Shown here: piece by piece, positions 9,851 through 19,415 of the stretch | Position numbering within the stretch: the stretch's first letter is position 1 | Layout: every line of letters starts with the position of its first letter | NCBI GenBank assembly: GCA_964564785.1 | Contig: CAZMCT010000009.1 | Location: forward strand, 1-53,849 | Length of the DNA: 53,849 bases | Reading direction: 5' to 3' | Source: CAZMCT01 sp964564785 | Lineage (GTDB): Bacteria; Planctomycetota; Phycisphaerae; UBA1845; Fen-1342 | The notes under the pieces: generated by a model | Seen by the model: the letters and a program-made list of their open reading frames with translations, nothing else | Databases searched by the model: none | What the model was told of the DNA's origin: nothing | Position numbers and translations under genes: made by a program

Positions 9851-11133
9851 GGTCCGCTGATGCGGAGCACGTGGAAGTGCTTGCGTCCTTTGCGGAGAAT
9901 GATGAACCCGCCGGGCAGGACGTGTTCGGCGCCGAGCACGAACGCCGGGTCGGTGATCGTCACGTTGTTGACCGAGACGGAGCCGTTGGGCAGGTCCTTG
10001 CGGGCCTGGCCGCGGGACGGGAATAGACCGCTGTCGGCCAGGACGGCGAGCAGGCCGGCCGCCGGGGTGCCGAGCGCGGCGCGATCGAGCGCGGTCGTGG
10101 GCGCGCCCTGGAAAGCCTCGCGCAGCTCCTGCTCGGAAAGACGGTGATAGTCGGCGCCGCGGGCGAACAGCACCTCGGTGGCGCGTTCGGCGCGGGCCAG
10201 CGCCTCGGGCCCGTGCACCAGACGCGTGACCTCGCGGGCGAGCAGCCGCTGCGCCGCGCGCTCGGCCGGGGCCGCGGCCAGGGCGTGCGCCGCGCCATCG
10301 ATCTCTGCCAGCGAAACAAACGTGAAAATCTTGAGATAACGGATCACGTCCTGGTCGTCCGTGTTGAGCCAGAACTGGTAGAACTGGTAGGGGCTGGTGC
10401 GCTCGGCCGCGAGCCAAACGTTGCCCTCCTCCGATTTGCCGAATTTCTTGCCGTCGGCGCGGGTCATCAGCGGCGTCGTGAAAGCGTAAGCCTCAGCCCC
10501 GCGCAGCCGGCGGATCAGGTCCGCGCCCGACATCATGTTGCCCCACTGATCCGAGCCGCCCATCTGTAGCCGGCAACCAAAGCGGTCGTACAGCGCCAGA
10601 AAATCGTAGGATTGCAAAAGCATGTACGAAAACTCGGTGTACGACAGGCCGCTCTCACGCGTTTCCAGCCGCATCCGCACGCTGTCACGCATGATCATCT
10701 GGTTGACGGAGAAGTGCTTGCCGATGTCGCGCAGGAACTCCACCAGGTTCAGCCGCGTCAGCCACTCGGCGTTGTTGACCAGGATGGCTCCGGCGTCGAA
10801 GTCGAGGAACCGCTCGATCTGCCCGCGGATGCCGGCCAGGTTGCGCTCGAGCTGCTCCGTTGTCAGGAGCGTGCGCTCGCTTTCACGACCGCTGGGGTCG
10901 CCGATCAGGCCGGTGCCGCCCCCGAGCACGGCAATCGGACGGTGTCCGGCACGCTGGAAGCGGGCGAGGTTGATCAGCGGGACGAGGCTGCCGACGTGCA
11001 GCGAGTCGGCGGTCGGGTCGAAGCCGGTGTAGCCGACGACACCCGGGGTCGCGAGCAGTTGCTCAACCTTTGGGTCGGAGACCTGGTGGACCAGGCCCCG
11101 CTGCTGGAGTTCGGCCAGGTAGCTGGTGCTCAT
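9847..11133 (-). CDS. tyrS: tyrosyl-tRNA synthetase
   Basis: Charges tRNA-Tyr with tyrosine. The 428-residue class I enzyme shows GFDPTADSLHVGSLVPL (HIGH-type motif as HVGS), GGGTGLIGDPSGR, QMGGSDQWGN, a KMSKS-type loop as KFGKS (GKKFGKSEEGNVWL), and an S4-like RNA-binding tail (LPNGSVSVNNVTI). The start at 11133 (MSTSYLAEL) was chosen because homology begins there; the open frame continues upstream without family similarity. The rRNA methyltransferase gene follows with a 4-bp overlap. Confidence 0.96.
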   Translation of the reverse strand: MSTSYLAELQQRGLVHQVSDPKVEQLLATPGVVGYTGFDPTADSLHVGSLVPLINLARFQRAGHRPIAVLGGGTGLIGDPSGRESERTLLTTEQLERNLAGIRGQIERFLDFDAGAILVNNAEWLTRLNLVEFLRDIGKHFSVNQMIMRDSVRMRLETRESGLSYTEFSYMLLQSYDFLALYDRFGCRLQMGGSDQWGNMMSGADLIRRLRGAEAYAFTTPLMTRADGKKFGKSEEGNVWLAAERTSPYQFYQFWLNTDDQDVIRYLKIFTFVSLAEIDGAAHALAAAPAERAAQRLLAREVTRLVHGPEALARAERATEVLFARGADYHRLSEQELREAFQGAPTTALDRAALGTPAAGLLAVLADSGLFPSRGQARKDLPNGSVSVNNVTITDPAFVLGAEHVLPGGFIILRKGRKHFHVLRISGP

Positions 11134-11561
11134 GGTCGGGGGATTGTACCGGGCGAGCGGGCGGGCGGCACGGTCCGGAGGTGGCGCCAGTGACGGCAAA
11201 ACCCCGGCGCGGCGCGTCGGCCGAACCCGACACCCGCGAACATTCACTCCAGGGAGAGGATTCGCGGGGTCAGAGCGGATATTTCGCGTCGTTATTCGGC
11301 GGGAGCGGAATGCGGGACGGATCCGGCCGGCGCCGCAGGCCGGCCGTTGCCGCAGGGTCGTGGTATCGGCCGCGTTGCTGCCTCGGGGGCCAGCGCGGCA
11401 ATCAGCCCGCGGGGCGGTACCAGGGCGCGGGGCCGCGCGGCTGTACCTTGCACATCCGAGACGGCAGCGGCATACGTGGACAGACCGGTCGCCGCAGGCG
11501 ACTCGCCGGGGCGTGCTGGAAGCCGACACCACGCAGGCAACCGCACACCGGGGTCGCCCGG
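11134..11561. other. non-coding gap, no feature recognised
   Basis: 428 bp upstream of tyrS and downstream of the phosphoesterase gene. Frames crossing it are arginine/proline/alanine-rich antisense-type translations without domains. I looked for a T-box leader ahead of tyrS (a conserved T-box sequence plus a terminator) and did not see one; no convincing promoter was found either. Confidence 0.4.
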
Positions 11562-13184
11562 TTACTCGCTCGCCGCTATCCGGAAGACGCGCACCGCCTC
11601 GTAGGTTTGCCCGTAGACGTCGGTGGTGCGGACCGCGAGCTGATGCGTGCCGGGCGGCAGGTCGGCCGGGAGCTCGCCCTGCCACAGATGGTGGCACTTC
11701 TCGACCTTCGGCAGTTTCCGCCCGCGCGGCGGCGGGTCGCCCTTTTCGGCCGCCTTCAGCGCCGCGTACTGCGGGTCCTCGCGCAGCGTGCGCACCAGCC
11801 GGCGCCACGGCCCGCCGTCCACTCGCATTTCGACGCTCGACCGCTCGGAGCCCGCGAATACGTTGACCACCACCTCGCGTCCGGGCGGACTTTCGCCGGC
11901 GGGCTGCGAATCGGCCGCGGCACCTGTCGCGGGTACGGCCGGCTCGAGCACGTAGACATTCATCTGCCAGTCCGCGGGGCGCCGTGCCGGCCGGAGCTCG
12001 AGCGTGTGCCGCGTGCCGTCAACGTGGAGGACCGCCCAGCCGTTCGGGCTGCCGTCGGCCATCGTCGCGTGCGGAATCCCGGCTTCGTCGGGGGCGCCGG
12101 CCCACCAGCTTCCGCAGGTCGCCCCGACGGTGACGTGATGGTGCGGGGCGGGCCCGGGCCAGCCCTGTTCCTCATCGAAGAACCAGTGCCGCCATTCGTG
12201 GTTGTGGCCCGAGAAGGATACGACCTGCGGATGCCGTGCGAGAATGCGGAACAGATCGGCCTTCTCTTCGATCTGCTGGATCGGAATGTGCATCAGCAGC
12301 ACGACCAGCCGGTCGTTTTCCACCAGGGCCAGGTCGTTGCGGACGAACGCGAGCTGCTCCGCGCCGAGGCCACCATGGTACTTGTTGCTCTTGCCGACCT
12401 CTCCTTCCCACACCACGTCGTCGAGCACGAGGAAGTGCACCCGTCCATAGTCGAACGCATAGTACGGCGGACCGAAGTCGCGCTCGAACACGTCATCCGC
12501 GTGCGCATCGTCGGTGGCCGTGTAGTCCATATCGTGATTGCCCTGCACGTAGTACACCGGCACGCCGAGCCGGCCCAGCGCCGCGGCCATAGCCCCGTTC
12601 ATCGACAGGTCGTCGAACACGTTGTCGCCCATCGCAATCGCGAACGCGGCCCGGGTCCCCGCCAGCGGCTCGACGATATCACGCGTGACGTAGTCGACCT
12701 CCTCGAGGTTCCGCGGCTGCGGGTCACCCAGCAGCAGCACGTCGAACTTCTCCGGCTCGTGCTGCCGCCGCAGACCGAAATCCACTGCGGCCGGCAGCGG
12801 CCCCGTCGGCGGTACACCGCCATATTTCAGCGGTGGTGATCCGTGCGGCTTGTGTAGGTAGTGAAACTGCGGCACGTTTCGCCCATCTCGTCGCACCCCC
12901 CAGCCCGCCGGCTTGATGACGAACACGATCGTCTCATCGTCCACCGGCAACTCGTACCGGCCGCTGCGGTCCGTACGCACGACTTCACGCCCGTTCGAGA
13001 CCCGGACCCCCGCCAGGCCCCGCTCACCTGCGTCCCGCTGGCCGTTCCCGTTCGCGTCCTCGTACACCACGCCCCGCGCAACCGGCTCGCCCGCCGGCCG
13101 CGCGGTTATCGGAACTCGGTCCGCACACCCGCCGCACGCGGCCACCGCCCCAGCCACCCACACCAGCCCTCTCGTCAGTCGCAT
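11562..13184 (-). CDS. secreted calcineurin-like metallophosphoesterase with flanking beta domains
   Basis: Predicted envelope phosphoesterase of unknown substrate. The 540-residue protein starts with a hydrophobic leader and a cysteine-containing site (AACGGCADR) compatible with lipidation. A beta-sandwich domain of the SdrD-B kind follows (GVVYEDANGNGQRDAGERGL), as in MetallophosN proteins. The two-metal core is complete: LLLGDPQPRN, AMGDNVFDD, VQGNHDMDY, LLMHIPI and SGHNHEW. A C-terminal domain (ELRPARRPADWQMNVYVLEP onward) resembles MetallophosC and ends in an Ig-like segment (LPPGTHQLAVRTTDVYGQTY). It is divergent from the secreted protease at 13654. Confidence 0.87.
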   Translation of the reverse strand: MRLTRGLVWVAGAVAACGGCADRVPITARPAGEPVARGVVYEDANGNGQRDAGERGLAGVRVSNGREVVRTDRSGRYELPVDDETIVFVIKPAGWGVRRDGRNVPQFHYLHKPHGSPPLKYGGVPPTGPLPAAVDFGLRRQHEPEKFDVLLLGDPQPRNLEEVDYVTRDIVEPLAGTRAAFAIAMGDNVFDDLSMNGAMAAALGRLGVPVYYVQGNHDMDYTATDDAHADDVFERDFGPPYYAFDYGRVHFLVLDDVVWEGEVGKSNKYHGGLGAEQLAFVRNDLALVENDRLVVLLMHIPIQQIEEKADLFRILARHPQVVSFSGHNHEWRHWFFDEEQGWPGPAPHHHVTVGATCGSWWAGAPDEAGIPHATMADGSPNGWAVLHVDGTRHTLELRPARRPADWQMNVYVLEPAVPATGAAADSQPAGESPPGREVVVNVFAGSERSSVEMRVDGGPWRRLVRTLREDPQYAALKAAEKGDPPPRGRKLPKVEKCHHLWQGELPADLPPGTHQLAVRTTDVYGQTYEAVRVFRIAASE

Positions 13185-13653
13185 CGCGCCGCACTCCTAC
13201 GCTGGAAAACGCCGGTTCGCCCCCGACGCCTGCAAATGTACCCGCCGGTCGCGGCCAGCGCCAACTGCGGTAGCGGTGGGCCGCGGGGACCGAATCCCGG
13301 CGCGCTCCGCGTGCGAACGGGCCGAGAATCACGCGCGCAGCGCTCCCGGATTGCGAGCGCAAGACGATGCGACGCCGCAATTTGCCGCGAGCACCGCAGC
13401 CAAAAAGCTTGACTGCCGCCGACTTGTGAGATACGCTCAACGGTGGATCGGGGTGCATAGTCGAACGCCGGTTGGGCAACGTCGTTTCTTCAGCCTAGGG
13501 CGAAAGAGCTCCGTTCCTCGATCGTCGCACCATCGGCCTGCATCCTGATCGGGTCGGCCGGTCCGCTGTCGCGGCAGGCCAACGAAGTCGCGTCCAGACC
13601 GCGGCCGCGTTGCACGGCACGGTCCTTGTTGTCGATCACAGCCAGGGAGAGTC
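13185..13653. other. 469-bp divergent intergenic region
   Basis: Lies between the starts of the phosphoesterase (minus) and the secreted protease (plus) and should hold promoters for both. A plus-strand candidate has TTGACT at 13409-13414 and TACGCT at 13432-13437 with a 17-bp spacer; the -35 is good and the -10 poor. No gene, RNA or repeat was recognised. Confidence 0.4.
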
Positions 13654-15606
13654 GTGATGAGCGCTGGGATGCATTTCCGCAAGTGGTTCGGCCTTACGCT
13701 CGTGCTCGCGGCCGCAGGCGCCGCCGCGCTGGCCCAGAGCGGGCTCGGCCCCGTCGCGGCGCGTTCGGTTCCCACCTATGTGGTGCCCGGCGAGTCGCAG
13801 GTCAGCACGCTGTACGCGGATGGCAGTCAGATCGTCATTCAAACCGAGCAACGCTGGAAGCTCATGTGCGGGTCGGCCCCGGTCGCCGGTGTGGACGACC
13901 TGCGGACTTGGGCCACCCATCACCAGCTCGAGATGCAGAACGGGCCGGTCCGGGTCATCGACACGCCCAACCGCAACCGGGCGATCGACATTATTTTCAA
14001 CGCCGGCCCGTCGGTTCCGACCGAGGCCGAGGTGGCCCTGGGGATCGCCGAGGCCTATCTGGAATCGCTGTTTGCGGACACGATCACGGTCAGCATCAAC
14101 GTTTCGTTCCAGGCCATGGGCGGCGGCGTAATCGGCTCGACCGCGCCCTCGTACGTGAACGGCGTGTCGTACACGAACTCGCGCAACGGCCTGATCAACG
14201 GGATGGACCGGGACGACGTGATCCAGGATTGGCTGCCGAGCGGCAACACCGTCCCGGTCCGTTTTGACGGCAGCTCGGGCACCATCTCGCAGGTCAGCAG
14301 CGTGAAATGGACCCGCGCCGCGTATCGCGCGACGATCGGCTCGGTGACCGGGCTGGCCGCCGACATGACCTACAATACGAATTTCGATTTCGACTACGAC
14401 CCGTCCAACGGCGTACCCGGAAATCTGATGTCGTTCGTGGACGTTGTGTGCCACGAGGTCGGGCACGCGCTGGGGTTCGTTTCGTCGGTCGACTTCGGCG
14501 CCAATGAGCTGATCGATCTCGACCTCTATCGCTTCCCGCTCACGGACACGGGTAACGACTGGAACCCCGACACGTTCCAGGAGTTCCAGACCAAGCCGCG
14601 GCTGATGGACTTCAACAACCCCGACGACGGGCACATCTCGGACATCATCACGGGCGAGTACCGCATGGAGGACGGCAGCCCCGCGCAGGGCAGCCACTTC
14701 CGCGAGCAGGGCGGCTCGCTCTACATCGGCCTGATGGACCCCTACTTCACCGAGGGCGAGACCCACTATCCCGACTATTTCACCCTGAACGATCTGGCGA
14801 TGTTCGACGCCATCGGCTACGACTACCCGAACTGCCTGATCCCGCTGTTCACGCAGCAGCCGCAGAGCCAGGTCGGCTGTGTCGGCGGCCTGGTTCAGTT
14901 CACCGTCGCCGTCGACCTGCCCAACTGCGGCTTCCAGTGGTACCGCGGCGTCACGCAGCTCGTCGATGACGGTGTCCACATCAGCGGCGCCACTACCGCC
15001 ACCCTGACCATCACGAACATCGACGTCGGCGACGTCAGCACCGATTACCACTGCTTCGTCACCAACCTCGATGACGGCTGCACCTCCACCTCCGACAACG
15101 CCACCCTGGGCGTGATCACCCCGGTCACCATTACCACGCAGCCCCAGGATCGCACGGTCCTGGAAGGCGCGAATGTCAACTTCTCGGTCACCGCGACCGG
15201 CGAGCCGCCGCTCACCTACCAGTGGCGCCGCTACGGCGTGAACCTCGTCAACGGCGGCAACATCTTCGGCGCCACCAGCGCCTCGCTCGCCATCCTCGCC
15301 GTCAGCCCCAACCAGGCCGGCGATTATGACGTGGTCGTCACGAACGCCTGCGGACCGGTCGTCAGCAACACGGTGCACCTGACCGTGAGCACCGGCTACG
15401 GCAGCGGCCCCGGTGACATGGACTGTAGCAACAGTGTCGGCTTCAGCGACATCAACGCGTTCGTTCTGGCGCTCTCCGGAGGCGAGGCCAACTACTACGG
15501 CGTCTACCCCGATTGCCACTGGTGGAACGCCGACATCAACAGCAACGGCGTCGTCGGCTTCGACGACATCAACCCGTTCGTCGCGCTGCTGGCCGGCGGC
15601 CAGTAG
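13654..15606 (+). CDS. secreted HExxH metalloprotease with Ig-like repeats and GC-type dockerin tail
   Basis: Extracellular zinc protease of the style annotated as NF038122-family in planctomycetes. The 650-residue product has a signal peptide (residues 1-27), a catalytic domain with HEVGHALGF (His267, Glu268, His271), then two Ig-like modules. The first begins near ITQQPQSQ-like FTQQPQSQVGCVGG, the second near TITTQPQDRTVLEGANVNF. The tail has the paired loops PGDMDCSNSVGFSDINAFVL and SNGVVGFDDINPFVALL. Start at 13654 or the next codon; GGGAGAG lies just upstream. A hairpin at 15641-15676 may terminate it. The tail suggests surface or cell-wall attachment by a planctomycete-specific mechanism; the substrate is unknown. 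Confidence 0.88.
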   Translation: MMSAGMHFRKWFGLTLVLAAAGAAALAQSGLGPVAARSVPTYVVPGESQVSTLYADGSQIVIQTEQRWKLMCGSAPVAGVDDLRTWATHHQLEMQNGPVRVIDTPNRNRAIDIIFNAGPSVPTEAEVALGIAEAYLESLFADTITVSINVSFQAMGGGVIGSTAPSYVNGVSYTNSRNGLINGMDRDDVIQDWLPSGNTVPVRFDGSSGTISQVSSVKWTRAAYRATIGSVTGLAADMTYNTNFDFDYDPSNGVPGNLMSFVDVVCHEVGHALGFVSSVDFGANELIDLDLYRFPLTDTGNDWNPDTFQEFQTKPRLMDFNNPDDGHISDIITGEYRMEDGSPAQGSHFREQGGSLYIGLMDPYFTEGETHYPDYFTLNDLAMFDAIGYDYPNCLIPLFTQQPQSQVGCVGGLVQFTVAVDLPNCGFQWYRGVTQLVDDGVHISGATTATLTITNIDVGDVSTDYHCFVTNLDDGCTSTSDNATLGVITPVTITTQPQDRTVLEGANVNFSVTATGEPPLTYQWRRYGVNLVNGGNIFGATSASLAILAVSPNQAGDYDVVVTNACGPVVSNTVHLTVSTGYGSGPGDMDCSNSVGFSDINAFVLALSGGEANYYGVYPDCHWWNADINSNGVVGFDDINPFVALLAGGQ

Positions 15607-15640
15607 GAACGCGGACGCCCCGATTCGGGAAACGGAAGCC

Positions 15641-15681
15641 CACGAGCCCGCGACCGGCACCCGCCGCGGGCTCGTGCGTTT
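15641..15681 (+). terminator. hairpin terminator after the secreted protease
   Basis: A perfect 12-bp stem, CACGAGCCCGCG (15641-15652) with CGCGGGCTCGTG (15665-15676), encloses a 12-nt loop and is followed by CGTTTA. The T tract is short, so termination may be partial. Confidence 0.6.
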
Positions 15682-15814
15682 ATGGGGCCGCGGCGGACGA
15701 CTGCGGGTGGATCGTCTGCCAATTCCCCATCGGTTCTGGTACACTGGAGCCCGTAGGCGCGGCGGCCGGTTCTTCCGCCGCGGCCCGTGCGACCCCGGGG
15801 GAAAGGAGCTGCGC

Positions 15815-17938
15815 ATGTCATCCCGCTGGTCGGTGATCGGTCTGTCCCTGCTGCTGTCCGCGTGGTGTGCCGCCCAGTCCAGGCTCGCCCCCCCACCCCC
15901 TTCCGTCTACAACGAGCAGAACCCCCTGCCCGCCGGCATGACGCCGGAAGAGCAGCGCATGCCGCTGCCGACCGTCCCGCCGGGCTTCCGGGCCCCCCCC
16001 ACCGGCTTCGTCCACACCCCGGCCGAGTACGAGCCGATGGACGGCCTGTTCATCGCCTGGGAGGGCTTCACCAACATCCTGACGCAGATCGCCGACTATG
16101 CGACCGAGGACCCGGCCGTCACCGTCTACTGCGTCGTCGATAGCGTGAGCGAGCAGACCACGGCCTACAACGCGCTCAACGCCGGCGGCGTCAACATGAG
16201 CCAGGTCGAGTTCATCGTCCGCACCACCGACAGCGTCTGGATTCGCGATTACGGCCCGCGGTTCATCTTCGAGGACGGCTTCCGCACCTTCGTCGATCAC
16301 ACGTACAACCGTCCCAGCCGGCCTAATGACGACGCGTTCAACGACTACCTCTCCACGCTCTGGGGCATCCCCCATTACGACATCCCGCTGGTGCACGGCG
16401 GCGGCAACTTCCACCTGTTCGCCAACGGCGACGCCTTCATGACCACGCTCATCCAGACCGAGAACCCCGGCCTCAGCGCCGCCGACATCATCCAGCTCTT
16501 CGCCGACTACGAGAACGTCAACCTGACCATCTTCCCCGCCTTCCCGACGTCGTACGACTCGACCCAGCACATCGACATGTGGATGCTGCCGCTCGGCGAC
16601 TTCAAGGTGATCATCGGCCAGTACCCGCCCTCCAGCGGCCAGCCCTACACCATCACCGAAAACGCCGTCACCAGCCTCCAGGCCCGCGGCTACACCGTCT
16701 ACCGCACCCCCGGCTGGAACTCCGGCGGCACGCACTACACCTACACCAACGCCGTCATCCTGAACAACCAGTGCATGATCTCACGCTTCAACGTCGGCCA
16801 GGACGCCCAGGCCCTCGCCGTCTTCCAGCAGGCCCTCCCCGGCTACACCATCCGCCAGATCGACTGCACCAGCATCATCGGCTCGGCCGGCGCCCTGCAC
16901 TGCATCGTGATGCACGTGCCCGAGGAGTCGCCCATCCCGAGCGTGGCCGTCTCCGCCCCCGACGGCGGCGAGACTTGGTACGTCGGCTCCACGCACGACA
17001 TCACCTGGACCGCGACCGACAGTGGCGGCGTCACCGGCATCGACCTCTACTATTCGACCGATGGCGGGCTCACGTTCCCCTACACGCTCGCCACCGGTGA
17101 GGAGAACGACGGCGTGTTCACGTGGACCATCCCCGACACGCCCTCGTACACCTGCCGCGTCCGCGTCGTAGCCCACGACGCCGACGGCAACACCGGCGAG
17201 GACGTCTCGGCCGGCGATTTCACGATCAATTACGCCCCCCAGCCGATCCACACGTTCCCCCTCGACACCAACCCCGGCTGGACGGCCGACACCGGCTGGG
17301 CCTTTGGAGCGCCCACCGGCGGCGGGTCCCATAACCGCGACCCGCTGGCCGGCCACACCGGCGCCAATGTCTACGGCTATAACCTGGCCGGCGACTACAC
17401 CAACAACATGCCCGCCCGCTATCTGACGACCACGGCGCTGGACTGCGCGGCCGCGACCGAGGTCGAGCTGCGCTTCTGGCGCTGGCTGGGCGTCGAAAGC
17501 ACGGATCACGCGACGCTCGAAGTCTCGGCAAACGGCGTCGTCTGGACGCCGATCTGGTCCAACACCACGACGATCAACGAGAACGCCTGGTCGCTCCAGA
17601 CCTACGACATCTCGGCCGTGGCGGACGGCCAGGCCACCGTGTACATCCGTTGGGGCCTCGGCCCGACCGACGGGAGCGTGACGTACCCCGGCTGGAACAT
17701 CGACGACGTCGAGCTCTGGGGCGTTGTGCCGCCGAACAATCCCACGCCCGGCGATCTCAATTGCGACGGCGAGATCAACTTCGGCGACATCAACGCCTTC
17801 GTGCTGCGGCTGACCAACCCGGCCGGCTGGCAGGCGACGTATCCGGACTGCAACCCCCTCAACGGCGACATCAACGGGAACGGCACCGTCGGCTTCGACG
17901 ACATCAACCCGTTCGTGCAGCTTCTGACGGGCCTGTAG
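15815..17938 (+). CDS. secreted agmatine/peptidyl-arginine deiminase-family protein with dockerin tail
   Basis: A guanidino-group hydrolase of the agmatine deiminase/PPAD superfamily that appears to act outside the cell. The 707-residue product has a signal peptide (about residues 1-20) and a deiminase domain (about 60-370) with all expected catalytic residues: Asp145 (WIRDYGPR), His252 and Asp254 (QHIDMWML) and Cys363 (GALHCIVMHVP). An Ig-like module follows (SAPDGGETWYVGSTHDITWT), then a jelly-roll-like domain (TALDCAAATEVELRFWRWLG), then a GC-type dockerin (GDLNCDGEINFGDINAFVL; NGTVGFDDINPFVQLL). The start at 15815 follows GAAAGGAGCT; the open frame upstream is unrelated. Cytoplasmic agmatine deiminases lack signal peptides, so a protein, peptide or extracellular agmatine substrate is likelier. 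Homology alone does not decide which. Confidence 0.85.
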   Translation: MSSRWSVIGLSLLLSAWCAAQSRLAPPPPSVYNEQNPLPAGMTPEEQRMPLPTVPPGFRAPPTGFVHTPAEYEPMDGLFIAWEGFTNILTQIADYATEDPAVTVYCVVDSVSEQTTAYNALNAGGVNMSQVEFIVRTTDSVWIRDYGPRFIFEDGFRTFVDHTYNRPSRPNDDAFNDYLSTLWGIPHYDIPLVHGGGNFHLFANGDAFMTTLIQTENPGLSAADIIQLFADYENVNLTIFPAFPTSYDSTQHIDMWMLPLGDFKVIIGQYPPSSGQPYTITENAVTSLQARGYTVYRTPGWNSGGTHYTYTNAVILNNQCMISRFNVGQDAQALAVFQQALPGYTIRQIDCTSIIGSAGALHCIVMHVPEESPIPSVAVSAPDGGETWYVGSTHDITWTATDSGGVTGIDLYYSTDGGLTFPYTLATGEENDGVFTWTIPDTPSYTCRVRVVAHDADGNTGEDVSAGDFTINYAPQPIHTFPLDTNPGWTADTGWAFGAPTGGGSHNRDPLAGHTGANVYGYNLAGDYTNNMPARYLTTTALDCAAATEVELRFWRWLGVESTDHATLEVSANGVVWTPIWSNTTTINENAWSLQTYDISAVADGQATVYIRWGLGPTDGSVTYPGWNIDDVELWGVVPPNNPTPGDLNCDGEINFGDINAFVLRLTNPAGWQATYPDCNPLNGDINGNGTVGFDDINPFVQLLTGL

Positions 17939-18012
17939 CCTCCGCTGTGCCACGGCCGTGCCGGCCGTGCCGGCTGTGGTCCCCCCCGTGCCCCCGGCTG
18001 CCACCCAACGCA

Positions 18013-18049
18013 CCGCCCCGGCCGGCCGAGCTTCGACCTGCCGGGGCGG
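18013..18049. terminator. possible bidirectional hairpin between convergent genes
   Basis: CCGCCCCGGC (18013-18022) can pair with GCCGGGGCGG (18040-18049). It sits between the stop of the deiminase-family gene and the stop of the convergent Omp28-type gene. There is no T tract on either side, so this is weak. Confidence 0.3.
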
Positions 18050-18088
18050 ACGCGGGATTCGCCGGCTGATTGAATCGGGCGGCGACTA

Positions 18089-19273
18089 TTACCCGCCGGT
18101 CAACAAGGACACGAACGGGTTGATGTCGTCGAACCCGAATTCGCCGTTGCCGTTCACGTCGCCGTTCATGATGTCGCAGTCGTACAACTCATCCCACGCG
18201 GTGGGATTGGTCAGCGCCAGCACGAACGGATTGATGTCGCCGAAGTCGACGACCGTGCTGCAATCCATGTCGCCCGGCAGCAACGGCTCTTGCTCGCACT
18301 CGTCCGGAATCCCGTTGCCGTTGGCATCCTGCGACGTGCCGCCGGCGATGTCGCACGAATCCGGCACGCTGTTCGCATTGCAGTCCGCAGCGCCGCCGGC
18401 GATGTCGCACGAATCCGGCACGCCGTTCAGGTCACAGTCCGGCGCCCCGCCCGCGATGTCGCACTCGTCCGGCACGCCGTTCGCGTCGCAGTCCGGCTCC
18501 TGCGCGTCCGGAATGCCGTTGTCGTTGCAGTCCGTCGGGAACGGCCAGTGCATCGTATACGCCTGATACACCTCGGCCGGATCGTGGTTCACCGGCGCCT
18601 GCGCCCAGATCACGATCTTGATGTCGGCCGAGTGGCTCATGCTGTACGAGTCGAACGTGAACGTCCGCTCGAACAGATACGAGCCCCCGGGCGCGATCGT
18701 CACGTCCTGCGTCGTGGACGCCTGCTTGAAGCCGTAGCGCGAGTAGGTGGGGCTCGAAGGCCAGTTGTCGAGCACCTGCGCCATGTACAGCCGTAACGGG
18801 CGGGTGGCAGCGTTGGGATCGGCGAAGATGTTGGCCCGGATCGTGTACGTGCTGCCCGAGCCCTCCCCCGTCGACGTGATCGTGAGCGGAGACGAAACGT
18901 TGCGGCGCGTCTGGTAGGTGGACAGGTACCAGTTGAACTGCTGCATGACCGTTGACATCGCCCCCACCCGCTCGAGCAGGCCGTCGAACCAGGCCGTGGG
19001 CGTGCCCTGGAATCCGTAGAACGAATTCGCCCGGTTCGTGCCCCACGTCGTCGAATAGCCGTCCCCCACGTGAATCTGAAGCAGCGTGAACGTACCGGGC
19101 GGAACCTGACCCTGGTAGTTGTCCAGCATCATCTCCAACGCTTGTCCGGCGATGGAACAGTAGCCGCAGGTTACGCTCGTGAACTCTTCGCACAGCACCT
19201 GCCGGTCATACGCAACCGCGGGCACGGTTGTCAGCAGCGCCAGCGCGCTGATCCACAGGAACTTGCCTCGCAT
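18089..19273 (-). CDS. secreted Omp28-type thioredoxin-like protein with calcium-type repeats and dockerin tail
   Basis: 394 residues. After a signal peptide (1-21) comes RQVLCEEFTSVTCGYCSIAG, with a CxxC pair (Cys36, Cys39) in a thioredoxin-like setting typical of Omp28-related proteins. A beta-rich part runs to about residue 245. Then a row of short Asp/Asn/Cys repeats appears (CDANGVPDECDIAGG, CDLNGVPDSCDIAGG and others), resembling thrombospondin type 3 repeats, and a GC-type dockerin (GDMDCSTVVDFGDINPFVLA; GNGEFGFDDINPFVSLL). The first 240 residues are paralogous to the N-terminus of the multihaem protein at 23173 (shared LCEEFT, LDNWP/LDHWP, YGFKQA/NGFKQA, IKIVIWAQAP/IKLIAWAQQP). The start at 19273 follows AGGAGT. 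It lies 142 bp after the hydrogenase-linked cytochrome gene and could belong to that operon. Confidence 0.84.
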   Translation of the reverse strand: MRGKFLWISALALLTTVPAVAYDRQVLCEEFTSVTCGYCSIAGQALEMMLDNYQGQVPPGTFTLLQIHVGDGYSTTWGTNRANSFYGFQGTPTAWFDGLLERVGAMSTVMQQFNWYLSTYQTRRNVSSPLTITSTGEGSGSTYTIRANIFADPNAATRPLRLYMAQVLDNWPSSPTYSRYGFKQASTTQDVTIAPGGSYLFERTFTFDSYSMSHSADIKIVIWAQAPVNHDPAEVYQAYTMHWPFPTDCNDNGIPDAQEPDCDANGVPDECDIAGGAPDCDLNGVPDSCDIAGGAADCNANSVPDSCDIAGGTSQDANGNGIPDECEQEPLLPGDMDCSTVVDFGDINPFVLALTNPTAWDELYDCDIMNGDVNGNGEFGFDDINPFVSLLTGG

Positions 19274-19415
19274 GAGTGACTCCTGGTTTTGCGGTACCTC
19301 GCGCCGCCGCCCCGCCTCTCCAAAGACGGGCTTCCGCTCGGCGGCCGCGAGCCGAATTCGCATTCTCGGTCCATGCCGTTCGTGCCGTCCGCCGTTCCGC
19401 GGCCCGGCGGACGCG

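Noticed and set aside
11134..11561. Possible T-box leader upstream of tyrS
   Set aside because: No T-box consensus sequence and no terminator hairpin with a T run could be found.
11070..12839. Plus-strand frame spanning the gap before tyrS and the phosphoesterase gene
   Set aside because: No start signal, no domain, and the larger part is antisense to a well-supported phosphoesterase.
13636..15816. 726-codon minus-strand frame opposite the secreted protease
   Set aside because: Val/Asp/Gly/Arg-rich antisense translation with no domain. The plus strand carries a signal peptide, HExxH site and dockerin.
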